From assembly GCA_914767715.1 (NCBI GenBank), contig OU612072.1:10104001-10168000 (forward strand): DNA of 64,000 nt, given 5' to 3'. Under the pieces are notes generated by a model. The model was not told the DNA's origin, ran no database searches, and was given only the letters and a program-made list of their open reading frames with translations. A program made the position numbers and the translations under genes. Positions within the stretch are counted from its first letter, which is position 1; each line of letters opens with the position of its first letter. Source of the DNA: Membranipora membranacea. Lineage: Eukaryota; Bryozoa; Gymnolaemata; Cheilostomatida; Membraniporidae. Of this stretch, positions 1 to 25,964 are shown piece after piece.

Positions 1-98
1 AATTGACATACCAGCACGATGTTTGTAAAGTAGTATCAATGAAAAGATTTTGGGATGATATGCATTGCTAATCTGTTTTATTTCATTATGTGTTACAG

Positions 99-1291
99 AT
101 TTGATAATGTTCGGTAATAAGTCAGATCTCGAATCCCAAAGACAGGTCCCTACAGCTACAGCTAAGGATTACGCTGAGTCTATCGGCGCGGAGCATCTCG
201 AGATGTCTGCTCTCTCAAGTCATGGTAAGAGTGCCAAGCATTAGTTTGAAATTGCCCTCTCTTTGAAATATTCGCTGAATCTCCGAGTACCAGAGGATTA
301 AAGTGTTTAGAGGAAGAAAACTCACCATGACACTTATGAAATAGCAAAATTTAAGGCCTACTGACATAAACTCACTCTCTTTACTTTATAAAGACTACCA
401 CCTCTGCTAGCCAAAATTGAGTGCTAGTTAGCGATGGGTCTCCCCCAACTAGCTTTTGGTGGCATGCACATGAATTGTCGACAGTGATGTCAAATTTTTT
501 CTATTATAAATTCCATACTTGTCTTTTTTATCTTACAATTGGGCTTTTTAATCGGATGAATTTGCCGATGGCAAAAAGATTAAGAATATACCAAAGTAAC
601 TAGTTGCAATTCTAATCTATGACACCGGACAGTTTCTTTTTCCAATCCCTTAGAAATATGTCTCCAAGTGCACTATGACTGAAGATATTAATTGACAAAT
701 TGTATCATTTGTGAAGTATTTTGAAGACGTATTTTCGCTTTTGAGGCTTGCTACCCCCTCACATGGACAATGTTTTGGAAAAGTGAAACATATGTGATTA
801 CCTACAACATGTGCTCTATCCAATGAGCATAGTTTGGGGCCCAAGAGACCACCCTAACTATATTTTCTGAGCCAGCAAAGAAATTAGCAACACAATATAC
901 TTGTGCTTTGCTATTTACATCATCAATAACGCTACTATCAGTTATACTGGGCATGTGATGCATCTATAGAAATCTTGGGTAAGATGTTTTCTTGAGATAC
1001 AACTAATAGTTATGAACTCTTTGGTAAATAACATGTGCTTATAGCCATTTTATTTCACTGTTGCAATAATGTAATGTAATTCCTGTATGTAATTTGACAG
1101 GTGTGAGCGAGGGATTTCAGAAGATTGGTGAGATGTTAATACAAGGACTAGCCGATACATATGCTCATGTATATGACAGTAACGGGGTCATGACCCCTGC
1201 AATACGCCATTCAATAAGCTCTACCAGCACAACGTCAAAAGATATATCCACCAATCAGGCAGGGGATGACAAAGAGAGGTGTGGATGTTGA
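99..1291 (+). CDS. Rab-family small GTPase, C-terminal part (partial gene)
   Basis: Two exons, 99-224 and 1101-1291, with the 5' part of the gene outside the window. Exon one reads LIMFGNKSDLESQRQV and then EHLEMSALSSH. NKSD is the G4 guanine-specificity motif (NKxD) and MSA matches the G5 motif (SAK/SAL type). The intron has AG and GT borders (acceptor ends at 98, donor at 225) and splits a glycine codon, so the frame continues as GVSEGFQKIGEML, the last helix of the Ras fold. A long Ser/Thr-rich hypervariable tail follows and ends KERCGC, a CXC double-prenylation signal. Rabs cycle between membrane and cytosol and direct vesicle traffic. The CGC end and NKSDLExQR recall Rab27, but the tail is divergent and P-loop and switch regions are not in the window, so the subfamily is unassigned. 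Confidence 0.85.
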
Positions 1292-2141
1292 TTTTTATTT
1301 TGCTCTACAAAGAGAAACGCTTTAAATGTTTGCACATCTGAAAAGAAGGGAAGACAACTATTACATTCTGCAGGAAAGCTGACATTGTTTCCTCTGAGCT
1401 TTTCTTTTTTACTAGGACAGCTCCTTCAATGCAAGACTGCAAGATATCATGCAATGATACTTCGCCATTCTGTTGAACAGTGCAACTGATCTCATCGGGT
1501 TTGCATAATAAAAAAAAATAGTCTGGCCTCAATGCTAGAGACATATAAACTCGTCAGCTATCAAGTTATCTACCCTTTATAAGAACATTTTACTATCGGC
1601 AATAACGTACTGTGTTATAATCAACTTACAGTATCATAATAGTATTTTTTTATTAGTATCAATGGATATAGTGTATCAGTGCAATATTGTTGCAAATGGA
1701 AATTGTGCATCACAGTCATGTCCAGTTCCAGGTTGTACTCTCTATATATCGATTCTATTTAAAAGACCATATCCTCATCGCCATCGTTCACTACTGATGG
1801 TTTCTAAACATATTTTTTACTACCAATTTTATACATGTTGCATTATCAGTCACAATTTTATAATAATCGATGTAATTTTTTTCACCCCAGTTCAAGTTTC
1901 AATGATATGACAAAACAATTTGTTAAAATATGTTTTGAATATTACCTTCAATTGTAACTTGTGGTCAGATTTTTTCACTGTATACAAGGGGTTAATTCTA
2001 ACTCCATGCTGTAGACTAGCTAGACTAGCTATTCTTTTTTAAAAAAAAGTCCATAGTTCCATACACTGGTAGCAAGCTCTTATTATGACAAAGTATATGC
2101 ATCCATTTTTCGCAACATTTAATGTTTGTGATAGCTAATAA

Positions 2142-2161
2142 ATCAATCAATCAATCAATCA
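2142..2161. repeat. (AATC)n microsatellite
   Basis: About five tandem AATC units follow an AATAAA-like hexamer (ctaataaatc), roughly 850 bases past the Rab stop codon. Confidence 0.7.
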
Positions 2162-4282
2162 AGTGAGGTGCTTAGACGAAATGTTTTGCAAAAGAACAAG
2201 GTCATCTCACTCGTTGGACTGGCTTGGCTTTTATCCTTGGGTCAAGGAGAGTATGTCAGTGTCACTCTATGTGGTTCAGTCAGGGAGGTTACCCCACCCT
2301 GTCTTGACAATCTCTGTCAATACAGGCTACCCACCCTCCCTGGTTTAGGCCTGCAAAAATGCTGTATGGTTTTGGAATTGTGCCCTCATTGAGTTTTCCT
2401 TGTTTCGATTTTGCAAATTGCACCAAAATATGTTTTGAATGTCTCTTTGCTCAAATTCAACAATATTATCTTATAATATAAAATTTTACAAGATCTCAAC
2501 TTTGAAAAAGCATATTCATATTCCTGTGCATTCAGATAAATTATAAAAAGGTTATTCTGCTCTTGGCTGTCAGAAGTTATTTGAATAAAAGAGTGGGGGC
2601 TTTGGCAGTTGTAGGTCAGATGTCATGGCGAGCACCTGCTTTTGTTTTTGCCTCTATGACGCTTCCTAGTGATTAGTACATCATTTCCTACTTAACCTGT
2701 AACTGAAGTTGAATGACAGTTAGCACAAGTTACTTACCACTCAAAGCAGCAGTCTGTGTCCAGGAAACATCTTCAATCGAAACATTTATGAGATATATAC
2801 ATGGTAAACTAGAAGCTTAGCAATGAGGTAAGTACTAAGTTAGTTTTCTATGTAGTTTCTGAAACTCATAGCAGCTGAAACTGCTTAATGTCCTTGTCCT
2901 CATCATGATCATCATATCATTAACCTCCTCCCCTACGTCATCATATTTTTCAACCAGGTTACTGGATCTTCTAAGAAATCATGAATGGAATATCTGTGAC
3001 AATAGAGGGTGACTCAAACTGTACTGTTTCAAACAAAAATGTAGACCCCTACATGTCAAACAGTGTTTGATATGTTCATTTTGGTCTTTGGCAGTGACAT
3101 TGTGAATGTTTCACTCGTTCCATGTATGCCGTGTCAGTTGAGCTGAGTTGAACTATATGCAAGCCCGTGTATTAGGAAGGAAAGTCCACAGAGCTCCAGT
3201 GTACAGTGACATTTTCATTGTGTATTTGTGATGGCCTGGTCTGTGTTGCAATGATGGATTCACTCCTCCAGTAACAACACAGTCAAAGTGTAGGTGATGG
3301 AATTTCTTCAATTAGTGAATCTACAAGATGAGTACGGACGTGTGAGCGCATTTGTCACTGGTGTCATAGGCTATGCCCAATTTGAGATGTAAACACCTCC
3401 GCTCCGGTATCCAGACGTATGTGTGGGGCCTCGCTAGACCACTGTACCGAAGCATGCTACCTCGACCTGTGTCACTTACCACACATGCCTGCACAACCCA
3501 TGCCAAAGATTCCGCATTGAGTAAGAAACTCATGGACCAGGATTAATTTGGTGTGTTTCCAACTGAAATCTGATATATGGCTTGCACCGACGCATCCAAC
3601 TAATCTCAACAGCCTCGAAGCTCTATTGTAACTTTCATCCTCGTATTAATATCTGACATATACCATAGAATCACAGCATCTTGCTTCTAACTCCTCCTAC
3701 CACTGCTGACGAGGCAAACCACTGATTTAAATTTGTAGTCAGTATTAAATACACATTCGATATTTGATTCTTCAGTAGGCCTGCCTGTTGCAAATCCGGT
3801 AAATCTCTCGCATTACCAGGCTTGAAGACTCGTTTGGTTTTCCGACAGACCTTTATTCTTGGCCGGTCATTCTTTCGCTGTAGGCATTCTAAAGATACCA
3901 GAGTCGATGTCATTTGAATATCGAAAATATTTGCCACAAAAATAATTTTCTATACACGACCACTGCGGAAATACTCTTGCCCCCTGGATATTGAAACAAC
4001 TTGTGTAAATTATATAGAAATACTATGGAGCGCTTGGCCTCAGCTCATAAGTATAAAAGACATCTATTAATGCAAAAAAATTCAGATTTAAGTGAGTGAG
4101 TGTTTAGGAATATTTGCTCAAGTTGCACAGAAAATTGCTCTCAGCTACTAAGCCGGGAGCTGTGAGTATTCATAGTCAGGTTTCCTCTAATATCCTGTAG
4201 AATTATCAATTTCTCATTATTTTTCTGGCTGTCATACATTCAAAAACAGATCTGTCACCAGTGATTAGTTATGTAGCATGAT

Positions 4283-4330
4283 TTGGTCAAGGAGGGTGGG
4301 ATATCCCCCCTCCCACCCTCCCTGATCTGG
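4283..4330. repeat. Short hairpin palindrome with G/C-run arms
   Basis: GGAGGGTGGGAT is followed almost at once by its complement ATCCC..CCCACCCTCC, giving a near-perfect stem with a loop of only a few bases. It resembles other short palindromes in the window (15190, 25030, 58268). Confidence 0.6.
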
Positions 4331-7300
4331 TCTTTTGTCAACTCTTCAAAACCATGGCTCATCTGTCGCATTTTCATATCACTTAGCATGACTTGCCAAG
4401 CTTTGAATAGGTGCGGTCAAAGACAGTACCAACCTCAACCCATTCTGCTATGTTGCTCAATTGTTGACTGTACATTGCAATAATTAACATGCAGTAAAAC
4501 AATGCACCTACCGGCTTTTTCACCTGTCAAAACTAGCATCCTGTTGATTCTTGGCATGACCCTCTCATCTACTGTACCCATCGCTGTTCCTACATATGTA
4601 AACAGCTGATATTCATGTACATCTTAATGTTATCATATGCTAATGGATCAATAACCTGAGCTCCCAAAACGTTGAGTCAGACTATCCTTTTTCTCTGTAG
4701 CCGAGGGATAGATTTTGTCTCAGAGCGGTAATTAGCAGATATTCATGTATGAATCAACTTAGGACAGGCCAGATCAGATAAAAACATCATTGATATAAAT
4801 AGGAACATGACCGAATGGGCTCGGAGTGCCCTTAAGAAGTACTAGTACATAAAATAACACTTGTCCGGTTGTCATATTATATAACAAACACACCTATTTC
4901 TGTTCCTTTTATTCATTTGATTGACTTGCACACCTATTACTTTGTACCACTAACTTATGAATCAGTCAGGTTTTAACAGATTAATTTCTTTAGTTTGCTG
5001 ATTCTTGAGTTATTCATCATCGTTAATTACCAGTGAGGTAATTAGGCCTAACATTACAAAGAGGGTGCACTTTAAGTTATCAGATGGTAACTAGTAGGAA
5101 GTGAAACCACATGCATCATTAGTATAAGGGCAATTAGTGCTGCAAAAACACAGCAACATCCTGACTGAGCTTCTTTTGGACCCAGAACTGAGTAGACACC
5201 TCAAACAACAATAAAAACACACTGTATTGTAACAGTCTCCTGGATCACAAATATGGTCTGGTGCTGGTCTCGTCCTAATTTCCTCGACTAAGGGACTACA
5301 TAAAGTGCTGCACTGTCATGGTTATCGCAAACCCCTTTATCGCTGTACTGCGTCAAAGTGTTATACCATAGTATTGTTAACCAAGAGACTATAATTGTTT
5401 TGAGTAGGGTAATTATCATCGATGAGTATCTATATTTCTCTTATCTCGCTCAGGTTCCAGCGTACATCAGTACATCATAAATTACTATCTTATTGGGTTC
5501 GCCTGACTTTCGTAGCTTGAGATTGATAGCGCTTCATGACATTGTCCAGTTGTTATATTAGTTTATGACTCATTTGATGTAGGTAGCTACCTGTAATTAC
5601 TGATAATATTATCATCTAAAAGACATCATTGTGTATAATTTTAGCATCCTGTCCTCACTTCCAGGTTGATTCGCTCTACACCACTCTCTGCTCCTCTGCC
5701 CCTCCTAGATCAATTTTCATCCAATTTACCCGCATTTTGTTCCCATTCTACTGTGCAGGCAAATTGGATCAATCTTGATCTACGTCCTCCACCACACCTA
5801 GCCATCGTCATAATACTCAGCAATGCGCTCATGTGTGGTGATAATGAAAGACCGAACCTTCAAAGCTACAGCACACTCTCTACTCTCTTTTTCTGCTTGT
5901 ACCAAACACAGCTGAGAGCACTATCACTATATACCCAGGAGCTGGCTAGAGTTTAGTTAGTTTGTGGGGAGTTCATGTTTGCCAATTCACCAAGTTTATC
6001 TGGCAGAGGTGAGAGCTTCTATAAAGTAGATGCAGATGAGCTGGCTAGCCATAAATTTAACTATTTCAAGCAGGTTGTGCGATAAGGGGCACCTTCCCAA
6101 CTCACAAACTTTAACTCTGGGGCAGTCTTACAGAAAACAAAGCATGTATGTAGGTATGAATTCTGATGATCATTGCTGTGACCTCGCAGATTAATGTACC
6201 AATCATCTTAGCCACATTAATCCGGCTTCATATGACCTGTAAATTGATCGCCCAGGTCATGAAAATTTGAGCAGTGGAATGCCTCGACAATGTTTCCTCT
6301 TCTGTGCCAGCTCAATCAGTAGTTTGGATCACCACATGTCATGGTTGATGGACCCACCCCACCCACGATGCTTACGTGTGAATTTTACTTGATACCCTGG
6401 AAAAGGAAAGTATTTTAAGAGGAAACGTTAACCATTTTGCATAGCTAAATTTAACGTTAGCCAACTGCAGTTTACTTCCTTCCTGCATAGAATCTCAACT
6501 CAGCTAGCCAAAATTTAGAGCTAGCTTACATTAAGTCACCCCAAACTAAGTACACTAATCTATGGCTAACATTTACCACTCTAGGGTAATCAGGCTATCT
6601 ATACGACTCCGTTTTGACGAATTTGTTGCTCACTCAGCCTCTTAAAAGTTTCCTTGTCTTTTCGCCATAATGGTTTGGTGCGAAACCCTTTGCTTATCTT
6701 TCAGTTTCGAGATTTCATAGTTTCTATTGGGCGTCAAAATATCCTTGAGCAAACATTTTATTCACTTATCTAATCTACAGGGAAGGACCCATTGGAGTGA
6801 ACTTCCCTGTTTTGGTCAAAAGTGTGTGTTTGTAGGGTCTCAGCTGTCGACACCCCTTGTCTTACATTGTTGTGTGTAGACATCAAACTAAGTCTTTTAT
6901 ATATGTGCTGTAATAACAAGGATACATTTACACTGTTTATTCTTATGGTATCAACAATCACGACATTGTGTATATTCCTGTTAACTTTGTTTGGATTCGA
7001 TGGGGATGGACACGATAGTTTTAACTTGTTGCAGCGACTGCTGCGGAATCAGGAAGTAAAGTACATCATGGTTATGTTGGCAGTTAAATTATGGAAGTAG
7101 GCTTGTCATGCAATCCAGATTTAGTGTAATTAAATTTGTTACATGTGAAGATTAGGCCGATCTCATCAGTCATTCCTCGATTCAAACTCCCGTGCCTGGC
7201 TGTTGGTAATGGAATCTTGTTTCTCTCTATAATCCCTATAGTCGTCTCTGGAAACTGTCTCATGGACCATTCTATACCAGGCTTGTTGCCTATTAAAACG

Positions 7301-10300
7301 TATCATCATCGTTATGAAACTTGTCGTAGCAAGGTTCTCCCTGATTACAAAAAAAAATGCAAGGAAAGGTAGACTATACAAAAAGGTAAGATTATGACGA
7401 TCCTTTTTCCCAGGTTGTCACAACACTTCTTTTTCTTGTCATGATAGTCGTCATCTTATGTGTTTTTTTCTGATGACCTGGCATCTTCACCATGACGTCA
7501 ACATCCTCTCATAAAGCTGACTAATAAATCTTGAAGAGAGGGGAAGATCTATATGTCCATCAAGGCTCAACATGGAAGTCATAATGTTAAATACTTCAAG
7601 ATAACAGTAAAGACTTAAATCCCTAATCCTACTCAATCCCCATGGTGAAGTCTAACCATCAAGTTGAGATAGGCTAATTTACAAGTTGAGATAGGCAAGT
7701 ATTAGTACATCATATCAGCTACTTGTCTGTGTGACTGGGTTTCTGTATTATCTACGCCTCGATAAGTTCAGTAAAGCCAATTGAGACTTTGGCGACTACT
7801 TGGTAAACAAATGCTGATCGTAACGTACGTTAGGAACACGCCATGGCCTATAAATTGATACCTAAAGTAGTAATTATCCCATGGATTGTCGTGGGCCTAG
7901 TTGACTACTAAACACCTGAGAAAGATGTTGTTAGCACACTTAATCGTTACCCTGAGGGGTGTGCAATTAACTTCAATCTGTCAACTGTGCAGACAAGCTT
8001 GGAGCCTGCAGGACTTCTTGCCTGGAGACCTTTTTGCTGGCGAGACTGAGACTGCCTGACAGCAAATCGGAAGAGCCCGGGAGTTGTCTGGTCACGTTTA
8101 GTTATCCTGAACATGTGCAATGTGCCAGATGGATTTGGAGCTGCAGGATGACACATATATGATACTACAACAAGCGAGTGTATACGAGCAGATGAGACGA
8201 GCGGAGAGCCTAACACTGCTGGGATGTACCTGGTGGGTGGGTATTAGAAGACTTCTCCTCTGAGATTCTGAATAGATTCATGTGATCATGAATGCCGTGC
8301 TGCCCTTCCTTCTTCCTGCAATAACCTAGGGAAAAGAAAGAAGTTGTGTGCGTTGTGAGGAAATCCCATTGCTTCTATATATCTTTTCATCATATGTAGG
8401 CCCGATATGGTATCAATTAACTTTTACCAAAGGTTGATAGAGAAAACCAAACATGTGTGTTGGGTTTGATTCTTGCTATGCAGTGATATGCAATCTCGTC
8501 TTCGTGTAGGGATAAGTTTACATCATGCCATCTTAAAGCACCAGGCCTTGATCGTTTTGTGAGCAGCAAGTTGCCCTATCAAAACAGTAGAGATACAATT
8601 CGATGATGTTTTCCTCATAGCTTGACACTGTATCTGGACATCGTATCCGAGTCAAAGCTGTAAATCTTTGTCAATTAATACAGGCAGGAAATACAACCTG
8701 GAGTTGTCTACACAGTTTCAAGAGAAGACGACTCTTGTGTGTAGTGTTTCCTGATTCCATAGTTTGTGGTTGTCAACTCGAATGTGGGACCAGAGTTCTT
8801 AGATCTCATAACTGGTGAACGCATGCCTTTCCACCTCAGAAAGCATGTTGTCTTGGGTTTGTCTTGTTAGTTCTTTTTGGAAATGGAAGGACCCATGACT
8901 AAACATGACTGTTTCTGTTTCTCTCAATGTGATGATATTTGATAATGTCATCAACTATTTATGTAAACTCCTTTTCCGGATGTTATCACTTCACCCTATA
9001 GAATCACTGCACAGTCTCTTATCAGTCAAGACAACCACAGCTGTAAGACTTGTGCCACGCTTGTGCAATCAAAGGATTCTGTCATAGTTTTGATTATGGA
9101 CACTCTTTGTCTTCTTAGCTTTCTCCCTGATTCCGCAGGTGACATCACTGACCTTCTATATACTCCTCAGTCCCTCATCAAAATAATAAATAGTCCAACA
9201 GGATTTGTTTTTGATGGTCATTAAAATAATGATTCCTATGTTTATATACTCTCCTCTATCTTGAATGGAAATGAATCATGTTTGTTGCTCTTGAAAACTA
9301 TCAAAACTTAATTAGAGCCAAAAAATGTTTTTGTCTATGTGGTTTATAGTCATTGATACTCATCGTTTAAGATTCCTATCAGAGATTTGATAGGTTAATT
9401 TGAGGCTATGCAGGCCGTTTTCCTTCTGATGAGGGCTTTAGAATTTTGTAAGTCATCTCAACAGTCAGTAGCTTAGTAACAAGTAAGGATTACAGTGGCC
9501 GCTTTTATGCATGGGCACACAGACTAAACTACTTTCATCTTCATAATACAGTCAGCCGCGAACCTGAAATCTGGGGCATCTTTGACTAAATTTATTGTTG
9601 ACCTCACTTGTCATTCAGACGTTTTGGATAGCGGTACTTGTGTTCCTGGAATACACAGAAATAGCGCCTTCAAGTTGTGTGGTAATTAATTAAATCTGTT
9701 CAGGCGAGACTGAATAACATATATGACAGTAGATTTAAATTGCACTTAGCCTCGGCAATCGATGGTGGAGTGAAAAGAAAATTAGTGTCTTTTGCGGAAT
9801 TAGCAACACTCTTATACGACATAGTACAGTGGCATTACTGTCATTAATCCCGCGTCTGGAAGCTAAAGTTTATTGTTAGAAAAGTACAGTTATATATAAC
9901 ACTCCAGGGACCTAAACTGCCGCTTTTCTAGTCTAGTAAGCCAAGGATATTCTTACGTCAACAACACGATAAGTGGCTGCTGCAGGTTTTCGATTGGCAA
10001 TAAAATCACTTTGCTGAACTTCTTCCTAGAAAGTGGACTACATGCAATTAGAGTGGGTGGGGACTGTACTAATTAATTCATTGGTCAATCTCGTTTATTG
10101 GGATTCCGTATTAAAAGCTTCTGTATAACCCTTTGCTTCAGACACATGAAAGTGACTGGATTTGGATTTCTGCCACATTAGTGAGGTGGTTTAGCGATTA
10201 AATCTGGAATCTGAACTCACATCAACACGCCAGCAGTGCTAGATTGTAAGTGTCAAGCTCATTGGATAACCACAAGGATAGTGTTTCTCAACTTGATGAC

Positions 10301-10786
10301 ATACACAGATCACAATCATCAGGCTGAGCAATTAAAACAGCCATCTTGTTGAATAATCTTTATGAGTTAGCTGGGAGTGTACATTGTTCTCACACACATC
10401 TGTGAGCATAAGGACGATCAGGTCAGAACTGACATACCAAAGTTTGGCCACTTTTGACTTAGACTCGGATTATTTGCTGCCCTGACATCAGGATCCTATT
10501 AGCAGCAAGAAGGAACTTAGCGGAGTGACATCATTCTCTGATTATCATCTTCTTTTCTTCTCATCTCCGAAACTGTTTCACAGTTAGCTTGTGGTGTTAA
10601 CTTCCGCCTCTACATCAGAAGGATACCCCTCATTGTAGCACCACTGTCGGTTAACTTACTGCTGTCTGCCGTTACTTGCTAAGAGTGAGAGAGAGGATAG
10701 ATATTTAGAGGCTGACTGTCTGCCTGATGGTTTTAAGTGTTAATTAACTCTCACTATTACACCTCAAGTGTTGACATTATCTACAG

Positions 10787-10840
10787 GAGAGGCTGAAACA
10801 TTCCTCTCGTCGGCAGCGGAGGCAGCGAAAAGTTGAAAAG
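10787..10840 (+). other. Possible 5' exon of the Ena/VASP gene
   Basis: A 54-base stretch between a good acceptor (ttatctacag) and a donor (gtgtgtag). It is open in one frame and would read ERLKHSSRRQRRQRKVEK. It lies 210 bases before the first clear Ena coding exon. It could be a 5' UTR exon or a coding cassette. The evidence is splice-site shape and openness only. Confidence 0.25.
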
Positions 10841-11049
10841 GTGTGTAGCAGTTGCTATCACTTTCATCATTGCCAAGAAGCAAAACGAGCTTATTATTTC
10901 ATCATAGGCCCAGGATTAACATCAGGCAGCTAACTTTGAAACACCGAATCGCAGTAAATTAGTCTCTCAAACCTGTAATACTTGCTAATCTTCAGGATAA
11001 TTATTGAACAACAGAACTTGATGAGTTGAAAGTAGACCCTAGATAGAAG

Positions 11050-23109
<12,060 letters not shown>

Positions 23110-24120
23110 AGGTCTCTGCACACAACGATATCTAGACTCATCCTCATCGCTCCAAAATCACTGCTGAAGGTGCTTTCTTCTGTCATCACCATGGTGACAA
23201 TGAGCTCTACAATTACTGCAAAATTGTGAACATTGAGCTCTAGCTTACCCATAAATGTGATGACCTATGAATGTAGTTTTCCTTCTGCACCAATGATAGT
23301 TGAGAATTTCGCACGCGGAAACAAGGTGCACGCTACCCAACTTAAATATGTCTCAACAGCTCAAAGCTACATGTATGGTTGTATACTAGGACAAAACTAG
23401 ACACACAACCTCTCCCACAACAGAAGCCAGTTGCTGTATCAAATGAAATAGTTTAGGCGTCATAAACACAGCCTAACCGTCAACTCCCCGTAACATTTCG
23501 GATCCATGGTGTAACCAAAAATAATGTGTAAGTGACGTCAATACCAGCCAAAGTTTATTCTTGCCTTCTGAGGACTTAATATGGATACAGAAACTGGCAA
23601 CGATTTGAGGTACTCTACTCTGATGAAAAGAGCTAAAAACTCCAATTACTATTAATCCAGATGACGTAACGTAACAAAAAAGGTTTAATGGGTGTTGTGT
23701 TTCCCTTTTTACTATGATTTAATTTTTTTGTTTATCACTCACTCTAGCCACACAAGTTTTTACTTTTCTTCTTCGATTTAGGCAGACTTAGCAAAACACA
23801 GAAGCCTTTGCCGTATGCACCAAGTTGCAGTGCATTCCCAATCATTCTTGATTAACACTATTCAGTCAACTTTAACTTCTACGACTATTATTCTTTTCAA
23901 ACTTACTTACCGTTTTAAATACTGGGACCGCGCTGAGGAGTAACTAGCTTCATATGATAATGTTATTCCTGTTCTTGGATGGTCTCAACAGGCACTACGC
24001 TCAATTTCTAGTTTTATTTATTTGGCTATAATTTTCTTCTCTGTTTCTCTTACTGGATAATATATGATTTTTTTACTAGACTCAAGTAGCTTTGCTCTCT
24101 ATATGTTGTGGTTCTTTCAG

Positions 24121-24158
24121 CGGTAAGTGCAATAAGCGATGACTCCGCGTATAAGTGA
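24121..24158 (+). CDS. Possible alternative last exon of the Ena/VASP gene
   Basis: After an acceptor (gttctttcag, ending 24120) the frame compatible with the exon ending at 22655 (phase 1) reads AVSAISDDSAYK then stop. It would replace AIRNGMR from the 23087 exon; both begin Ala-Ile/Val, like the vertebrate Ena C-terminus (AIRQEL). A donor (gtgagt at 24155) would instead allow splicing over a 65-base intron to 24220, where the frame reads on as KFLDFLTACTRSV and stops. Support is splice-site and phase compatibility only. Confidence 0.3.
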
Positions 24159-25029
24159 GTCCTTCTAACAGCATGGGTTAGTGAATATCGTTTTAGATCA
24201 CCTTTCTTGTGTATTGCAGGTTTTTGGATTTTCTCACTGCTTGTACTCGGTCAGTTTGAGTTGTTTTGTAAATACGACGTGAGCAGACTGTTTTTTGTCA
24301 GTTTTCAGGAGTTGTCAGTCAATGATATAAAGGTGGGCAACTCCTAGTTTTATATGATGCATCACTTGGGTCTGACTTCACATCACTTGAAGTTGACAAG
24401 AACACAGATTATCGGTTATAAATTCACTCTAATAGGCCAAATTTTTCTTACTCGTCAAAGGGAGATTTTGTTGATTTATTCCATAGCATTCAATAAATAA
24501 TGTATTGAAACTAAAACTTCTATTCTTTCTTTTATCCTGACATTTAGCACTTTCTAGTAAGTTTTTAGGGAGTAGGATTTCAGTTCTTAGCTGGCTTGAC
24601 GTGTATTTTAGAGTATCGACAGCATACCATTACTTATTTAAGTATCCAGGACACAGGAGTGGAGTTCGTTCATATGGCTCGGCTTTTTGGTTATAAAAGC
24701 AGGAAGCTTGTGTTTATTTCTCTATCTTTGCACATGCTTTGAATTGTTTGAATAACCAGTAAATGGGCAAGGATTGTTCTGAATATAGGATTGTATGAAG
24801 CCTTTGGAATCCGGCATTTCTAATAACTAGAAATCCTCCCCCCCCCCCCCAAATGTGTATACAATGAATTGAAGTTCAACGCTTCGGTGTGTATTGTAGT
24901 ATCATAAATATTGTATGTCATTTGAATACACATTAACCAACAAAGTGTATCCAGTTTTTCTACATTCTAGTCAAGTCACGACCACACACAGCTATGGCAG
25001 AGCAATCTACGTACATCATAGATGTCCCT

Positions 25030-25090
25030 TGATTGGGCAGGCTGTGGTGGGTTGGGAGACACCCACCCATCCATGACATCCTGCCCAGGC
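25030..25090. repeat. Short palindrome with CCCACC core
   Basis: GATTGGGCAGGCTGTGGTGG and the partially complementary ACCCACCCATCCATGACATC plus CTGCCCAGG form an imperfect hairpin of about 60 bases. Confidence 0.45.
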
Positions 25091-25964
25091 TAACATGACC
25101 CTTGATTCACTCTAGAAAATGAGCAAACCATTATCCTTTATATCCCCTTGACATGTAACTGGTGTATATGACTGGTACATGAATAACCAAAGATTGCTCA
25201 TAGTATTAACATACCACCCATCATAATATCAATGTATTTATAATCTTTGATAATATCATATTCATAATGGTAATTGCTCTAACAAAGATAACTACTAATA
25301 TTTAGTTAAGATATTATAATACTGACAAAGATTAGGAGGTACTCCATTGTATAAGATATTCTACTTGTACTGGAGTCATAGGCAGAACAAGGTTGTACAG
25401 AGCAAACAAAGATTGTACACCACACTGCAGTGGGTGTGCTTTAATACTAGCCCCTGTTTGATATTACCTACGCTGTGCACACATGGTGACAGCAAATCTA
25501 TACTAACTAAAGGCATCAGTGACAGTCAGCAAGAAGTTAGTCATTTACTACACCACAGCCCACACACAATAATACAGATAGTCTACGCACTGTGCAGGAT
25601 TTGCTTGGATTTTTCCTCTCATTACTTCTACATTAATCTTACTTCATATAGCCTAGGGTCCAATAATACACATTGTATGACCTTTTGTCAATGTCATGAA
25701 TGACCGCCCTTATTCAAAATGAAAGAAATTCTGGCTGACATTTTCTTCACTACTTGGCAGTGAATATCTCTGCTCATGGGTATTTCCCAAACATGAGGCT
25801 ACTTTTCCCAGAGTCTTACTGGAATACTCTCATACCTGGAGCAATATAGTAGGTGGCATGAATAGAAATCAATAGATATTGCAGTTTTAGTGCTCCCCTT
25901 GATTAACTTATAACACTCAAGAGCAGACAACTCCAGCGAAATCCTGCATTGTTCTCAGACTTTT

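Larger units (their letters stand above)
1292..10786. other. Intergenic region without recognisable genes
   Basis: Nothing here supports a gene. Open frames are short (under 100 codons), lack splice context and resemble no family I know. It holds the presumed 3' UTR of the Rab gene, an (AATC)n tetranucleotide run near 2142-2161, a strong hairpin at 4283-4330 and scattered AT-rich spacer. Conserved enhancers or unrecognised non-coding RNAs cannot be excluded by eye. Confidence 0.6.

Noticed and set aside
5666-5956. 96-codon plus-strand open frame
   Set aside because: Low-complexity Leu/Pro/Ser translation, no motif, no neighbouring exons in phase.
7136-7381. Overlapping open frames on both strands (78 and 71 codons)
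   Set aside because: No splice context or recognisable domain on either strand; mutual overlap suggests chance.
25347-25703. 118-codon plus-strand open frame
   Set aside because: Unspliced, no family resemblance, composition of random AT-rich DNA (many Cys, His, Leu, Ser), no promoter or splice context; region is intergenic.
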